A program made the translations under genes and the position numbers. Below, piece by piece: positions 46,804 to 55,957 of a stretch of 64,000 bases of DNA (the first letter of the stretch is position 1; every line of letters starts with the position of its first letter). Below the pieces are notes generated by a model. The model was given only the letters and a program-made list of their open reading frames with translations. It did not search any database and was not told the origin of the DNA. Source of the stretch: Amycolatopsis oliviviridis (GTDB lineage Bacteria; Actinomycetota; Actinomycetes; Mycobacteriales; Pseudonocardiaceae). The stretch is taken from the NCBI RefSeq assembly GCF_014654365.1, contig NZ_BNAY01000001.1, positions 1,240,001 to 1,304,000 of the forward strand, written 5' to 3'.

Positions 46804-47556
46804 ATGCTGTTTTCCAGGCTGACGAAGGTGATCGTCAGCGCGCTCTCCGTCGCGATCACCACGATGGCGCAGCTCAACCTGCCGAATGCCGGCTTCTGGC
46901 CGGATCGGCGGCCGGTGCTGTATCTGGCCATCGCCGGGCTCGTCACGATCGCCGGAATCGAGCTCTTCGGCACCGTGGTCGACCGCCTGCAACTTCCCCG
47001 GGTACGCGGGTTCGAACAGGAACTGCGCGCTGTGCTCAGCGCAGGGATTTCCCAACTCGCGCACCACTCCCCCGCGGCCTGGCGGGAGATCGGCGTTTCC
47101 GCGTACCAGATCCGCGGGTTGCGCTGGAGCCGCCGGTTGGTCCTGGTCGACTCTCTGCGATTGGGTACCGGCCCGAAAGTCGGTGTGCGCTGGCGGCCGG
47201 GCCTCGGAGTGATCGGTACCGCCTATCAGCAACAGGATCTGCTGTCGGTCGACTGGGAATCGTATTTCAAATCGGCCGAGAGTGCGGGGCCGACGGCCTG
47301 GCAGGCCAGGACCGAGTTGGACCGCTTCGGGTTGAGCTGGGGTGAGCTGATGCGGACGAAAGCACTCGTCGGAGTCACTGCTTGCCCGGTCTACGGCGAA
47401 AACGGCGACCTGATCGGAGTGGTGTGTGCCGACGCGCCGACCGATCTGTCCTCACAGCAGGTCGGCGCGACGATGCGGGACATCGCCAACGCGGTCGGGG
47501 ACTTGGGAACGCCACCGGCGTCGTGGTGGAGCTATGTGGGACGGCGGGTGGCATGA
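46804..47556 (+). CDS. Membrane-anchored GAF-like protein
   Basis: 250 residues. Two N-terminal hydrophobic segments (VIVSALSVAITTMAQLNL and VLYLAIAGLVTIAGIELF) precede a soluble domain ending GVTACPVYGENGDLIGVVCADAP, the typical last strand of a GAF domain. It is probably a membrane sensor. It overlaps the DUF4407 gene by an ATGA junction, so they act together. Confidence 0.75.
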   Translation: MLFSRLTKVIVSALSVAITTMAQLNLPNAGFWPDRRPVLYLAIAGLVTIAGIELFGTVVDRLQLPRVRGFEQELRAVLSAGISQLAHHSPAAWREIGVSAYQIRGLRWSRRLVLVDSLRLGTGPKVGVRWRPGLGVIGTAYQQQDLLSVDWESYFKSAESAGPTAWQARTELDRFGLSWGELMRTKALVGVTACPVYGENGDLIGVVCADAPTDLSSQQVGATMRDIANAVGDLGTPPASWWSYVGRRVA

Positions 47557-48794
47557 CCGGCCACAGGGTATCCGTCACGTTCGTCGAAGAGGTCGCTCGT
47601 TTCCAGGGGACCGCCAGCCAGGTCGCCCGGTTGCGGGCCCGGTCTCACACGCGCACCGAATCACCTGCCGACACCGGCGAGGCCTCGCCGCGAAAGGAAC
47701 GGCGAATCTCTCCGCCAACCGGTGACAAACGGAGGTGGGACAGGTTTCTGTTGTGGTTGGCAGGTGTCGACTATGGGCTGGCTTCCCGGTCATACGTCGA
47801 CAGGACGCGCTACGCGACAGTCGGCCTCGCGATCTTGGTGACCGCCCTGGCCGCCGGCATTTCCTTCTTCCTGGTGGTGTCCTCCGCGGGCGTCTCGCCG
47901 ACGATGTCCGTCCTGCTCTCGATCCCCTGGGCGGTGCTGATAGCCACGGTGCAGCGTTCGCTGGCAGCCTCGGGAACGCGGCGATTCGACTCTTTCGGGC
48001 GCACGATCGCGGTCGCCTGCTTCCGGACGGCGATCGCCGTGCTCATCGCCGTGGCCATCGCGCAGCCGCTGATGCTCCGGCTGTTCCAACCCGAGATCGA
48101 GAACCAGATCCAGACGACGAGGGTGGCGCAGTCACAGGCGTTCACCTCACGCGAGTACAACAGCGAACTCTTCCGCAACGCCAGGAAAGAACTCGATGCC
48201 GCGCGTCTCAGGCTGGACCAGGCACGGATGGCCACGCTCTGCGAGATCACTGGCTCCTGCGGAACCGGGCAGGCAGGGCAAGGCAACCTCGCACGCCAAC
48301 GAAGGCTCGAGGAAGAACAGGCCCAGACGGACTTCGACGCGGCCAACTCCCGCTACCAGACAGTTCTGGCACAGATCGAGCGATCGAGCCAGGCGGTGGC
48401 TATGCGACCGGTCGGGCTTGTGGAGCAGTTCGAGGCTTATTCGGACGTGTCGGACCGCAACCCTTCGGTCGCGGCCGCGTTCTGGGTCGTCGGCGCGCTG
48501 TTCGTGACCGTCGAGATGCTGCCTGTCCTCTTGATCGGTGCGGCGCGCAGGCGCGGTACGACCCTTTACGAGAAGCTTCTCGCGATCAACGAACGCTACG
48601 AACGGGACAAGTTCGAGTTCGAGGCCGCGCTCGCCGCCGGGCAACGCCTCACCGACGAGTCCGATCCCGAAGTCGACGACGTACTGCGCCGCTTCGAACA
48701 GCAGCGAGACGAGATCGATCAGAACACCCAGGCCACGCTCAGCTCAGTCGTCCAACTCGCCGAAGAGCGCGAAATTCGCCATCGAGCCGGCTGA
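47553..48794 (+). CDS. DUF4407 membrane protein
   Basis: 413 residues. Three or four transmembrane helices (YATVGLAILVTALAAGISFFL, SVLLSIPWAVLIATVQ, and FWVVGALFVTVEMLPVLLI near 320) flank a long charged coiled-coil (ELDAARLRLDQARMATL to QAQTDFDAANSRYQTVL), the DUF4407 layout. CEITGSCGTG suggests a disulfide in an extracytoplasmic loop. Function unknown. Coupled to the GAF-like gene. Confidence 0.85.
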   Translation: MTGHRVSVTFVEEVARFQGTASQVARLRARSHTRTESPADTGEASPRKERRISPPTGDKRRWDRFLLWLAGVDYGLASRSYVDRTRYATVGLAILVTALAAGISFFLVVSSAGVSPTMSVLLSIPWAVLIATVQRSLAASGTRRFDSFGRTIAVACFRTAIAVLIAVAIAQPLMLRLFQPEIENQIQTTRVAQSQAFTSREYNSELFRNARKELDAARLRLDQARMATLCEITGSCGTGQAGQGNLARQRRLEEEQAQTDFDAANSRYQTVLAQIERSSQAVAMRPVGLVEQFEAYSDVSDRNPSVAAAFWVVGALFVTVEMLPVLLIGAARRRGTTLYEKLLAINERYERDKFEFEAALAAGQRLTDESDPEVDDVLRRFEQQRDEIDQNTQATLSSVVQLAEEREIRHRAG

Positions 48795-48901
48795 GACGCT
48801 CGCCACGATGGCCGTAAGGGCAACGAAACGGCCGGGCGCGGGCTCAGGCGGCGCCGTCATCGACGACAACGTCGGTACAGCCGTGAACGACGGCACGCGA
48901 T

Positions 48902-49762
48902 TCAGCGGAGCACACGCGACTGTTGAGCTACGTGGAGGGGTTCCTTGGCTTGGGTGGCGTAGTGGGCGGTGACGATCGCGCCGGCCATGGCCAGGATCAG
49001 GCCGGTGATCGTGAAGGCGGTGAAGCCGTCGCGGACGCGGTCGTCGAGGAAGACCAGGCCGATGACCGAGGACAACGCCGTGTTCGTGGTGAACATGATC
49101 GCGTTGACCGCCGTCGCGCCGCCCTTCTGCAGGGCCAGGGCGAACGCGACCGCCGCGGCCAGGCCGTTGAGGATCATCGCCCACACGGCCGGTTCCACCA
49201 GCATCCCCCAGCCCGAGGACGGCAGGTTCAACGTGCGTGCCGAGACACCGACCACGCTGAAGCCGACCCCCGTCGCGAAGCCGAGCACCTGCGCCGCCCA
49301 GGGACGGTCGAAACGCCTGAAGTACCACGCGATCGCCCCGACGACCAGTGCCATCGCGGGCAGGACCCAGCGCCACACCTCCGGAAGCGCCTTGGCCGGC
49401 CCCGGCTGCGCCGACAGTCCCAGCAAGACCAGGCCGATCGCCCCGATTCCCAGCGCGGTCCAGCCCGGCGCCGTCAAACGGCTGCCCAGGAACGCGGATA
49501 TCGCGGCCGTCACCCCGATGCTGAACGCCAGCACCGACTGGACGAGGAACAGGGGCAGCCGGTGCAACGCGGCCGCCGCGCAGGCGAAGCCCACCAGGTC
49601 GACGCCGATGCCCAGGAAGTAGATCCACTGGCGGCGCAGCCGCACCAGGTCCAGCGCGCTCCCGCCGTAGGCACCCGCGCGACGGACACCGATCGACTCC
49701 AGCACCGAGCCACCACCCGAAGCCAGCGCCGCCACCAGCGCGAAGACGTATCCGACGATCAC
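48902..49762 (-). CDS. EamA/DMT-type transporter
   Basis: 286 residues with about ten transmembrane helices arranged as two repeats; helix 1 has VALVAALASGGGSVLESIGVRRA. It resembles the drug/metabolite transporter superfamily (DMT), including putative magnesium or small-solute exporters. The start is GTG 49762 without a clear ribosome site. Substrate unknown. It stands alone. Confidence 0.85.
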   Translation of the reverse strand: MIVGYVFALVAALASGGGSVLESIGVRRAGAYGGSALDLVRLRRQWIYFLGIGVDLVGFACAAAALHRLPLFLVQSVLAFSIGVTAAISAFLGSRLTAPGWTALGIGAIGLVLLGLSAQPGPAKALPEVWRWVLPAMALVVGAIAWYFRRFDRPWAAQVLGFATGVGFSVVGVSARTLNLPSSGWGMLVEPAVWAMILNGLAAAVAFALALQKGGATAVNAIMFTTNTALSSVIGLVFLDDRVRDGFTAFTITGLILAMAGAIVTAHYATQAKEPLHVAQQSRVLR

Positions 49763-49960
49763 CCCCGCAGTCTGTCACCCCCGTGCCCCAGCCTCCGGAC
49801 CAGCACTTTCCTTTCACACCATGATCAGGCTCCGTCACCAGGTGTCACCGATCGGCTTTCTGGCATCCACGGTCCTGCTGCTTCTCCACACCGCGGTTGA
49901 TCATCGACGCGGATCTTTCCTGGCTCAACGCTCCGGGGTGGATCGACGCTGATACCTCCG

Positions 49961-50557
49961 TCAGCGCAACGCGCGCACGACGAACGCGGACAGTCTCCGC
50001 AGGCTCTCGTCCTCGGTGGCTGTCCCGCGATGCACCGTGGTCCACCAGAACGGGACGCCGCCCAGTGTGTCCAGCGCCAGTTCGATCTCCGCCGGTTCGT
50101 CGCGGATCTCGCCTCGTCCGACGGCCCGGTCGAACGCGATCCGGGCCCAGGCCCGCCGGGGTGCGGCGACCCTGGTGGTGAACGCCTCGGCGAGTTCGGG
50201 TGAGCGCCGGGTCTCCGCCAGCAGGTCCGGGATGATCATCGCCGGGCGCGGGTCGGCCGACTCCCGGTGAAGGAGGACGAGCATGCCGTGGATGTCGTCC
50301 TCGAGGTCGCCGGTGTCCTCGGGTTCACCGTCGGGCACGGTGAGGCGGCTGATCGCCTCCATGACCATGTCGAGCTTGCCCGGCCAGCGTCGGTAGAGCG
50401 CGCTCTTGCCGACCCCGGCGTGCTGCGCGACCTGCTGCATCGACAGCCGCCCGACGCCGCCCTGGGCCAGCTGGTCGAGGACCGCGTCAAGCACGGCCTC
50501 GGTCAGTTCGGGCCGGAGTACGGCGGCGCCGGCCAAAGGACGACGGGACTCGTTCAT
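49961..50557 (-). CDS. TetR/AcrR family regulator
   Basis: 198 residues. The HTH is at about 35-70 (LSMQQVAQHAGVGKSALYRRWPGKLDMV), followed by the ligand domain. ATG 50557 has no ribosome site; TATGGT lies six bases upstream and suggests a leaderless transcript. It is divergent from the NTF2/NmrA operon. The palindrome ACGCTAGCGT lies between them and recurs before the serine hydrolase gene, so this protein is the likely repressor of both units. Confidence 0.92.
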   Translation of the reverse strand: MNESRRPLAGAAVLRPELTEAVLDAVLDQLAQGGVGRLSMQQVAQHAGVGKSALYRRWPGKLDMVMEAISRLTVPDGEPEDTGDLEDDIHGMLVLLHRESADPRPAMIIPDLLAETRRSPELAEAFTTRVAAPRRAWARIAFDRAVGRGEIRDEPAEIELALDTLGGVPFWWTTVHRGTATEDESLRRLSAFVVRALR

Positions 50558-50603
50558 GAGAGGACCATAGCAGCGACGGGACGGGACCGTATCGTCGTCA
50601 TGT

Positions 50604-50616
50604 ACGCTAGCGTCGG
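50604..50616. promoter_or_regulatory. Operator ACGCTAGCGTCGG, copy 1
   Basis: A 10-base perfect dyad with flank, between the divergent TetR and NTF2-like genes. Flanking CCGTATCG direct repeats (50587 and 50633) frame it. An exact second copy is at 52012-52024. Confidence 0.65.
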
Positions 50617-50647
50617 AACGCAACCGTATCGACGCAACGGAGAACCC

Positions 50648-51088
50648 GTGGACGACACGCAACGCCGAGCCCGCGCCAACAAGACCATCGACGCCGCCCT
50701 CGACCGCGTCCTCGCGCACGACATGGCGGGCTTCGCGGCACTGTGGGCGCCCGACGGCACGATGAGCTTCCCCTTCGCCGCACCGGGGACGATCGACCAC
50801 GTCGCGGGCCGGGACTCGGTCGCCACACATCTGTCCGGCTACAACGATCTGCTGCTGCCGGGCGAGATCGTCGAGCAAACCCGGCACGACACCGCGGACC
50901 CGGACACCCTCGTGCTGGAGTTCGCGATGGCCGGGACCGTGACCGCCACCGGCCGTCCCTACACGCTGCGCTACATCTGCGTGATCACCGTCGGGGACGA
51001 GGGCATCACCGCCTACCGCGATTACTGGAGCCCCGCTGCCGCCACAGAGTTGATCGGCGCCCCCGGCCTCCCGGGCGCCGCCGCATGA
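50648..51088 (+). CDS. NTF2/SnoaL-like protein
   Basis: 146 residues with the nuclear transport factor 2-like fold: IDAALDRVLAHDMAGFAALWAPDGTMSFPF and the terminal YRDYWSP. Such small proteins are isomerases, hydrolases or lyases with varied substrates. CGGAG lies before GTG 50648; ATG 50600 is a longer option but lies on the operator. It overlaps the next gene by ATGA. Confidence 0.85.
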   Translation: MDDTQRRARANKTIDAALDRVLAHDMAGFAALWAPDGTMSFPFAAPGTIDHVAGRDSVATHLSGYNDLLLPGEIVEQTRHDTADPDTLVLEFAMAGTVTATGRPYTLRYICVITVGDEGITAYRDYWSPAAATELIGAPGLPGAAA

Positions 51089-51957
51089 CCACGCTGATCA
51101 CGGGCGCGAGCGGCATGACCGGGTTCCGCGTCGCCGACCTGGTCGAGCAGGCCGGTGTCGCCGTCCGGCGCGTGAGCCGCTCCTCCCCCACCCGCTTCGA
51201 CTGGTACGACGCCACGACCCACGACGCCGCTTTCGACGGGGTCGAGGCGCTCTACCTCATCCCCCCGATAGGCGAGGCACGGCCGGCGGCGGTCGTCGAA
51301 CCGGTGCTCGACCGCGCGGTCCGCCGTGGACTGCGGCGGACCGTCCTGCTCAGCTCGTCCGCGGTGGAGCGAGGACAAGAGGGCCCCGGCGAGCTGCACG
51401 ACCTGGTCGCCCGGATCATCCCCGAAGCGGTGGTGCTGCGGCCTTCCTGGTTCACCCAGAACTTCCTCAGCCGCGCACCTGGCGTGCGCAACCTGTGGTC
51501 GGGCGAGATCGTGACGGCCACCGGCGACGGCAGGCTCCCGTTCGTCGACGTCGACGACATCGCCGCCGTCGCGGCCGTCGCTCTCCAAGCTCCTGCCGCA
51601 CCGGATCCGGAGCTCGTCATCACGGGTCCTGAGGCGTTGAGTTACGACGACGTCTGTCGCATGTGGACAGAACACACGGGCGACCCGGCACGGCACGTCC
51701 GTTTGAGCGAACAGGAACTGGCCGCGCGGTTCTCCGCGAACGGCGTCCCCGCCGACTTCGCGGCGGTGCTCGCCGCACTCGACACGATCGTCGCCTCAGG
51801 AGCCCAGGCCACTGTCACCGACACGGTTCCCTCGCTCACCGGCCGCCCGGCGCGGTCCGTGCGGGAGACGCTCAGCGCGACACTGGCACCCGGCAGGCCG
51901 CCCGCACCGCAGATGGTGCAGAGGGACGGGCTGAATGGTTCAACCGGCCTCGGGTGA
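51085..51957 (+). CDS. NAD(P)-binding NmrA-like oxidoreductase
   Basis: 290 residues. The dinucleotide motif GASGMTGFRVADLV is at residues 7-20, with LSSSAVE and RPSWFTQNF typical of NmrA/quinone reductase-2-like proteins. Translationally coupled to the NTF2-like gene, so the two probably act on the same small molecule under TetR control. Confidence 0.9.
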   Translation: MTTLITGASGMTGFRVADLVEQAGVAVRRVSRSSPTRFDWYDATTHDAAFDGVEALYLIPPIGEARPAAVVEPVLDRAVRRGLRRTVLLSSSAVERGQEGPGELHDLVARIIPEAVVLRPSWFTQNFLSRAPGVRNLWSGEIVTATGDGRLPFVDVDDIAAVAAVALQAPAAPDPELVITGPEALSYDDVCRMWTEHTGDPARHVRLSEQELAARFSANGVPADFAAVLAALDTIVASGAQATVTDTVPSLTGRPARSVRETLSATLAPGRPPAPQMVQRDGLNGSTGLG

Positions 51958-52011
51958 TCTGCTCTGTTCGAGTGGTTGTGATTTTCCGCCGCTGCGGGTG
52001 CTGATCACCGA

Positions 52012-52024
52012 ACGCTAGCGTCGG
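52012..52024. promoter_or_regulatory. Operator ACGCTAGCGTCGG, copy 2
   Basis: Exact copy of the 13-mer at 50604-50616, here 65 bases before the serine hydrolase start. It places that gene under the same TetR protein. Confidence 0.65.
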
Positions 52025-52088
52025 CAAGGCCGGCGGCGGACCGCCGCCCAGGGGAGGGCTTTCGGGCCCAAAGGGGAGATTTCCGATC

Positions 52089-53201
52089 ATGCGAAGAACA
52101 TTGTTGCGACCCTTGACGATGATCCGACTCGTGGCCTTGCTCACCACGGCCGGACTGATCGCCACCACAGGCACCGCATTGGCCGACACCAGCGCCGACC
52201 GCAAGGTCGTGCAGGAGGCGCTGGACCAGCTCACCTCGAGCGGCAGCGCGCTCGGCGTGCAGGCCAGGGTGGCCGACGGGCACCAGCGCTTCACCGCGCG
52301 CTCCGGCAAGGCGGAACTGGATTCACACCGCCCGGTACCGGAGAACGGCCGGTTCCGGGTCGGCAGCATCACCAAGACGTTCGTGTCGACGGTGCTGCTG
52401 CAGCTCTCGGGCGAAGGCAAGGTCGAGCTGGATGTGCCGGTCGTCCGCTACCTGCCAGGGCTGATCGACGGCCGCATCACGGTCCGCCAGGTCATGCAGC
52501 ACACCAGTGGCCTTTACAACTACACCAACGCGTTGCCGCTCGACCCCGACCAGTTCGAGAAGATCCGCTACAAGCACTGGACGCCGCAGGAGTTGCTCAA
52601 GATCTCCACCGACAAGCCGCTCGACTTCGGCCCCGGGACCCGGTGGAGCTACTCCAACACCAACTATGTCGTCGCGGGCCTGCTGGTGGAGAAGCTGACC
52701 GGCAAACCGTACGAGCAGGCCGTCGAGCAGCGGATCCTGAAGCCGTTGCGCCTCGACGGCACCGAGGTCCCCGGCGACGACGCCGACATCCACGGCCCGC
52801 ACGCCCACGGCTACGTGACCGTCGCCGGGAAGCCGAACGACATCACCCGCATCAACCCGTCGGTCGCCTGGGCCGCCGGTGAGATCATCTCCACGACCCG
52901 TGACCTGGACACGTTCGGCGTGGCGCTGGCCGGCGGCAAGCTGCTCAAGCCCGCGCAGCAGCGGGAGATCGGCAAGACCACCGCGATCAGCCCCGGATAC
53001 GGCCTCGGCTTGGAGGTGCAGACCCTGTCGTGCGGCACCAAGGTCTGGGGCCACAGCGGCGGCATCCCCGGCTACTCCTCGCTGCTGATGACCACGCAGG
53101 ACACCAAGAAGCGGCTGGAACTCTCGGCCACGAGCGCGCCGACCGCGGGCGGCGACCCTGGTCCGGCGTTGACCAAACTGCTCGACGAAGTCTTCTGCTG
53201 A
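52089..53201 (+). CDS. Secreted class C serine hydrolase (beta-lactamase / D,D-peptidase-like)
   Basis: 370 residues with signal peptide (MRRTLLRPLT to TALADTS). Active-site set: SITK (Ser93, Lys96), YSN (188-190) and HSG near residue 320, as in class C beta-lactamases, D-alanyl-D-alanine carboxypeptidases and esterases of the EstB group. Which activity applies cannot be told. GGGGAG is 12 bases before the ATG. A family A palindrome terminates it. Likely controlled by the TetR protein at 49961. Confidence 0.92.
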   Translation: MRRTLLRPLTMIRLVALLTTAGLIATTGTALADTSADRKVVQEALDQLTSSGSALGVQARVADGHQRFTARSGKAELDSHRPVPENGRFRVGSITKTFVSTVLLQLSGEGKVELDVPVVRYLPGLIDGRITVRQVMQHTSGLYNYTNALPLDPDQFEKIRYKHWTPQELLKISTDKPLDFGPGTRWSYSNTNYVVAGLLVEKLTGKPYEQAVEQRILKPLRLDGTEVPGDDADIHGPHAHGYVTVAGKPNDITRINPSVAWAAGEIISTTRDLDTFGVALAGGKLLKPAQQREIGKTTAISPGYGLGLEVQTLSCGTKVWGHSGGIPGYSSLLMTTQDTKKRLELSATSAPTAGGDPGPALTKLLDEVFC

Positions 53202-53244
53202 CGGCTTCCGGATAGCCGAACAGCGAGGCCGTTCGCACTCCGTG

Positions 53245-53299
53245 TGTCATGAAAGGGCCGTTCAGGACGAAAAATGTCCTGAACGGCCCTTTCATGACA
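53245..53299. terminator. Palindrome family A, perfect copy, terminator of the serine hydrolase gene
   Basis: Two exact 24-base arms (TGTCATGAAAGGGCCG at the left edge) with loop GAAAAAT, 44 bases after the stop. Nearly identical to 816-870, including the flanking CGTG. Confidence 0.75.
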
Positions 53300-53355
53300 T
53301 CCGAGAGCGGGGCCTGCTCGCCCTCCCTGTCCACGTCGCGTAACCCCCGGACGGC

Positions 53356-53785
53356 TCAGCTGCCGCCGTCGAGCGAGCCATCGCCGACACGGAAGCGCAG
53401 ATGTGTGGCGATCCCTGTGGCGGGTTCGCCCTGCGGGATCAGCTCGCCGAGGCGGCCGGCGAACAGGCCGGTCCCCCGCCCCAGCAGCACCGGGGCGACG
53501 TGAAGGTGGACTTCGTCGAGCAACCTCGCGCCGAGCAGTTGCCCGGCGATGTCCGCGCCCCTCACCAGCCCAGTTACGCAGGCCGAGGCCGAAGGTGCGA
53601 CGTCCGATGACGACGGCCCCGACGATCGAGTTCACCTGCTCGAAGGCGCGGGCGTCCGGCCCGTCGCCCGCCATCCACTCGTGCAGGCGTTCACCGCCGT
53701 CGCCCATGGGCTCCTCCGCCCGGACGTTCGGCCCGGCGGTGAAGCCGTCCAGCGACATCGACACATCCAGCACCACCTTGCTCAT
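53356..53785 (-). pseudogene. Dihydrofolate-reductase-like (RibD C-terminal) gene with internal deletion and frameshift
   Basis: The 5' part, with a good GGAGG site and ATG 53785, reads MSKVVLDVSMSLDGFTAGPN and up to GRRTFGLGLRNWAGE. The rest of the family sequence continues only in another frame: VRGADIAGQLLGARLLDEVH, then LHVAPVLLGRGTGLF. The middle of the domain, expected at about 55-60 residues, is absent, and the junction lies near 53567-53572. The gene is therefore broken, although both ends are well conserved, so the event is recent. Functional relatives are small NADPH-dependent reductases. Confidence 0.85.
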
Positions 53786-53895
53786 CACAAGGCCTCCTTC
53801 GCTTCCGAGACGCCGCTGTCCGGCACCTTCACGGAAGAGTCGGAGCCGATCCGGACGCCTCGACACGGCGCGAGGACGTCCGGATCGAGCAGGCG

Positions 53896-54867
53896 TCAGC
53901 AGACGTAGAGGTTGTTCGGGTGCACCGCCTCGCAGTAGCGGACGTGGAGATGGTTGTCGTGGTTGGGATAGCTGGTCGTCAGCCCCTCGTCGATCAGCGT
54001 GGGGTCGTTGAAGAAGACGAGCTTCACGTGTCCGGGCGCGGCCGCCCGGATGGTCTTCACCAGTTCACGCGTCGCCGCCCGGTCGTAGGTGGACGAACGC
54101 CAGGTGATCCTGCCCGCGGTGCATTGCGCGCTGTCGGTCCGCACCGGCCACAGGTCCACGTCGAGCCCCACCTGGTGACTGCCGTGCCCGGGGATGGTGC
54201 CGCCGTGCTCGAAGCCGAAGTCCCCCATCGGGAGTTTCCCCTGGCCGGTCGCCGCGAACACCTTCGCGGCCTGTTCGAGCTGGGCCACGGCGGCACCGGT
54301 CCCCCAGTTGGCCGCCGCTCCGTTCCCGTCGGGGTCCTGATCGCAGATCCCCTGGCCGAAGTCGGGATAGTCGTGGTGCCAGACGAGGTTCTTCCACGTG
54401 GCGGGCCCGGCGATGCCGTCGACGCCGATGCCCGCGTGCTCTTGAAAGCCGCGGACGGCCGTGGTCGTCGCCGCGTCGAACCGCCCGCTGACCGCCAGGT
54501 TCAGCCGTCGTTTGGCGTTCAGTTCCAGCTGCAGCGCTTTGACCGCCTCGCCGCTGTCGCCCGCCCGGACCGTCGGGGCCAATGCCGCCCAGGTCTTCGG
54601 CCCCGCGATTCCGTCCACACCGAGGCCTTTGGCGGTCTGGAAGGCGCGCACGGCCGCGACCGTGCCGGGGTCGAACACGCCGGTCGCGGGAGCCGCGTGC
54701 CCGTGCTGGGTCAGCAAGTGCTGGATCGCCACTACGTCGACACCCCGGTTCCCGGTGCTCTGGGTGTGGAAGAAGGCGTTGCCGTAGGCGTGGGCCGGGG
54801 CCACGGCGAGGACCGTCAGACCGGCCGACGCCGCCAGGACGGCGAGTGCCGCCGCGAATCTGCGCAT
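53896..54867 (-). CDS. Secreted M74 murein endopeptidase (MepA-like) with peptidoglycan-binding repeats
   Basis: 323 residues. Signal peptide 1-27, two PG_binding_1 repeats (about 42-97 and 105-160), then the M74 domain: HGSHQVGLDVDLWP (His228, Asp235/Asp236 region) and DNHLHVRYC (His306, His308). The fold cleaves D-Ala-mDAP crosslinks without penicillin sensitivity. GGAG lies before the ATG at 54867; the longer open frame to 54906 is unsupported. It lies downstream of the M23 gene in the same direction. Confidence 0.92.
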   Translation of the reverse strand: MRRFAAALAVLAASAGLTVLAVAPAHAYGNAFFHTQSTGNRGVDVVAIQHLLTQHGHAAPATGVFDPGTVAAVRAFQTAKGLGVDGIAGPKTWAALAPTVRAGDSGEAVKALQLELNAKRRLNLAVSGRFDAATTTAVRGFQEHAGIGVDGIAGPATWKNLVWHHDYPDFGQGICDQDPDGNGAAANWGTGAAVAQLEQAAKVFAATGQGKLPMGDFGFEHGGTIPGHGSHQVGLDVDLWPVRTDSAQCTAGRITWRSSTYDRAATRELVKTIRAAAPGHVKLVFFNDPTLIDEGLTTSYPNHDNHLHVRYCEAVHPNNLYVC

Positions 54868-54893
54868 GGGATTCTCCGGTTCTCGAAGTGGTT

Positions 54894-55811
54894 TCAGTAC
54901 GAACAACCCGAGGTGGGCAGGCTCGACGGCGAGGGAGGCGCGACACCGTCGTAGATCGCCAGCAGCAACCGCTGCGGGCAGTGACTGGTCGTGCCGATCT
55001 TGACGCCGAAGTGCAGGTGCGGCCCCGTCGAGTTGCCGGTGTTGCCCGTGTAACCGATGAGTTGTCCAGGCTGGACCGCCGCGCCGGACGCCACGGCGTG
55101 CTGCGAGAAGTGACAGTAGACGAAACGGGCCCCGTTCGCGCTCAGCACGACACCCTTGCCGCAGGTGCTGTCGTTGACGAGGGCCACCGTGCCCGCGGTG
55201 ACGGCCAGCGCCCGCGTCCCCGTGCCGACCGGCAGATCGATCGCCGGGTAATCGTGATGCGGGTCGTCGTACTCACTCCGCGGCAACGCGGTCCGTGCGA
55301 GCGGCAGCGACCAGCCCGCGACGGACGGGGTCCCGCCGATGAGCCACTGCCACGTCGTGGCGTCGATGAGCGACGTCGCGGGGAGTCCGTGCTTGCCCTT
55401 GAAGTCGGTCACCGCGCTCGCGGTGCTCGCCGCGAACGTCCCGTCCGGTTTGACCTGGTAACCGTGGCGCGCCAGCTGGTGCTGCGCGCCGGTCACCGCC
55501 TCGCCCTTCGCGCCGGTGTCGAGGTTCACCACCAGCTTGCTCCAGGTCTTGGGACCCACGATGCCGTCCGCCGCCAGCCCCTGAGCGGTCTGGAACGCTT
55601 TCACCGCCGCTTGGGTCTTCGGACCGACGATGCCGTCGGGGTCGATCTGCGCGCCGCGCTGCCGGAGAAGGTATTGCGCCGACGTCACTTCAGGCCCGGC
55701 GGAATCAGCACCCACCAGCGGCCACGCCGGGGCGGCGGCCGCGTGCGCGGACCCCGCGCCGATCATCACCAAGGCCACGACGGTGGCGAGAAAAGTCAGT
55801 AAGCGCCGCAT
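54894..55811 (-). CDS. Secreted M23 peptidase with peptidoglycan-binding repeats
   Basis: 305 residues. Signal 1-24, two PG_binding_1 repeats (about 37-92 and 100-155), then a LytM/M23 domain: HHDYPAIDLPVGTG (zinc ligands His and Asp192), HFSQHA and GPHLHFGV (His265, His267). It is predicted to cut stem peptides in the wall. The motif HHDYPAID is complete, so the enzyme should be active. The 5' region to 55957 is divergent toward the DUF1906 gene. Confidence 0.92.
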   Translation of the reverse strand: MRRLLTFLATVVALVMIGAGSAHAAAAPAWPLVGADSAGPEVTSAQYLLRQRGAQIDPDGIVGPKTQAAVKAFQTAQGLAADGIVGPKTWSKLVVNLDTGAKGEAVTGAQHQLARHGYQVKPDGTFAASTASAVTDFKGKHGLPATSLIDATTWQWLIGGTPSVAGWSLPLARTALPRSEYDDPHHDYPAIDLPVGTGTRALAVTAGTVALVNDSTCGKGVVLSANGARFVYCHFSQHAVASGAAVQPGQLIGYTGNTGNSTGPHLHFGVKIGTTSHCPQRLLLAIYDGVAPPSPSSLPTSGCSY

Positions 55812-55957
55812 GACACTCCTAGCTCGTCCAGGTACGGACCCGGAACCGTAGGGCGCGGATTCCCCGCGTCGAAAGCCTTTCCACCGGCACGAAAACGCTT
55901 CCGGCCGCTCGTCGCGCGCCGATAGCCTCCCGCCCTTCGATTCCGGGAGGAGAACCG

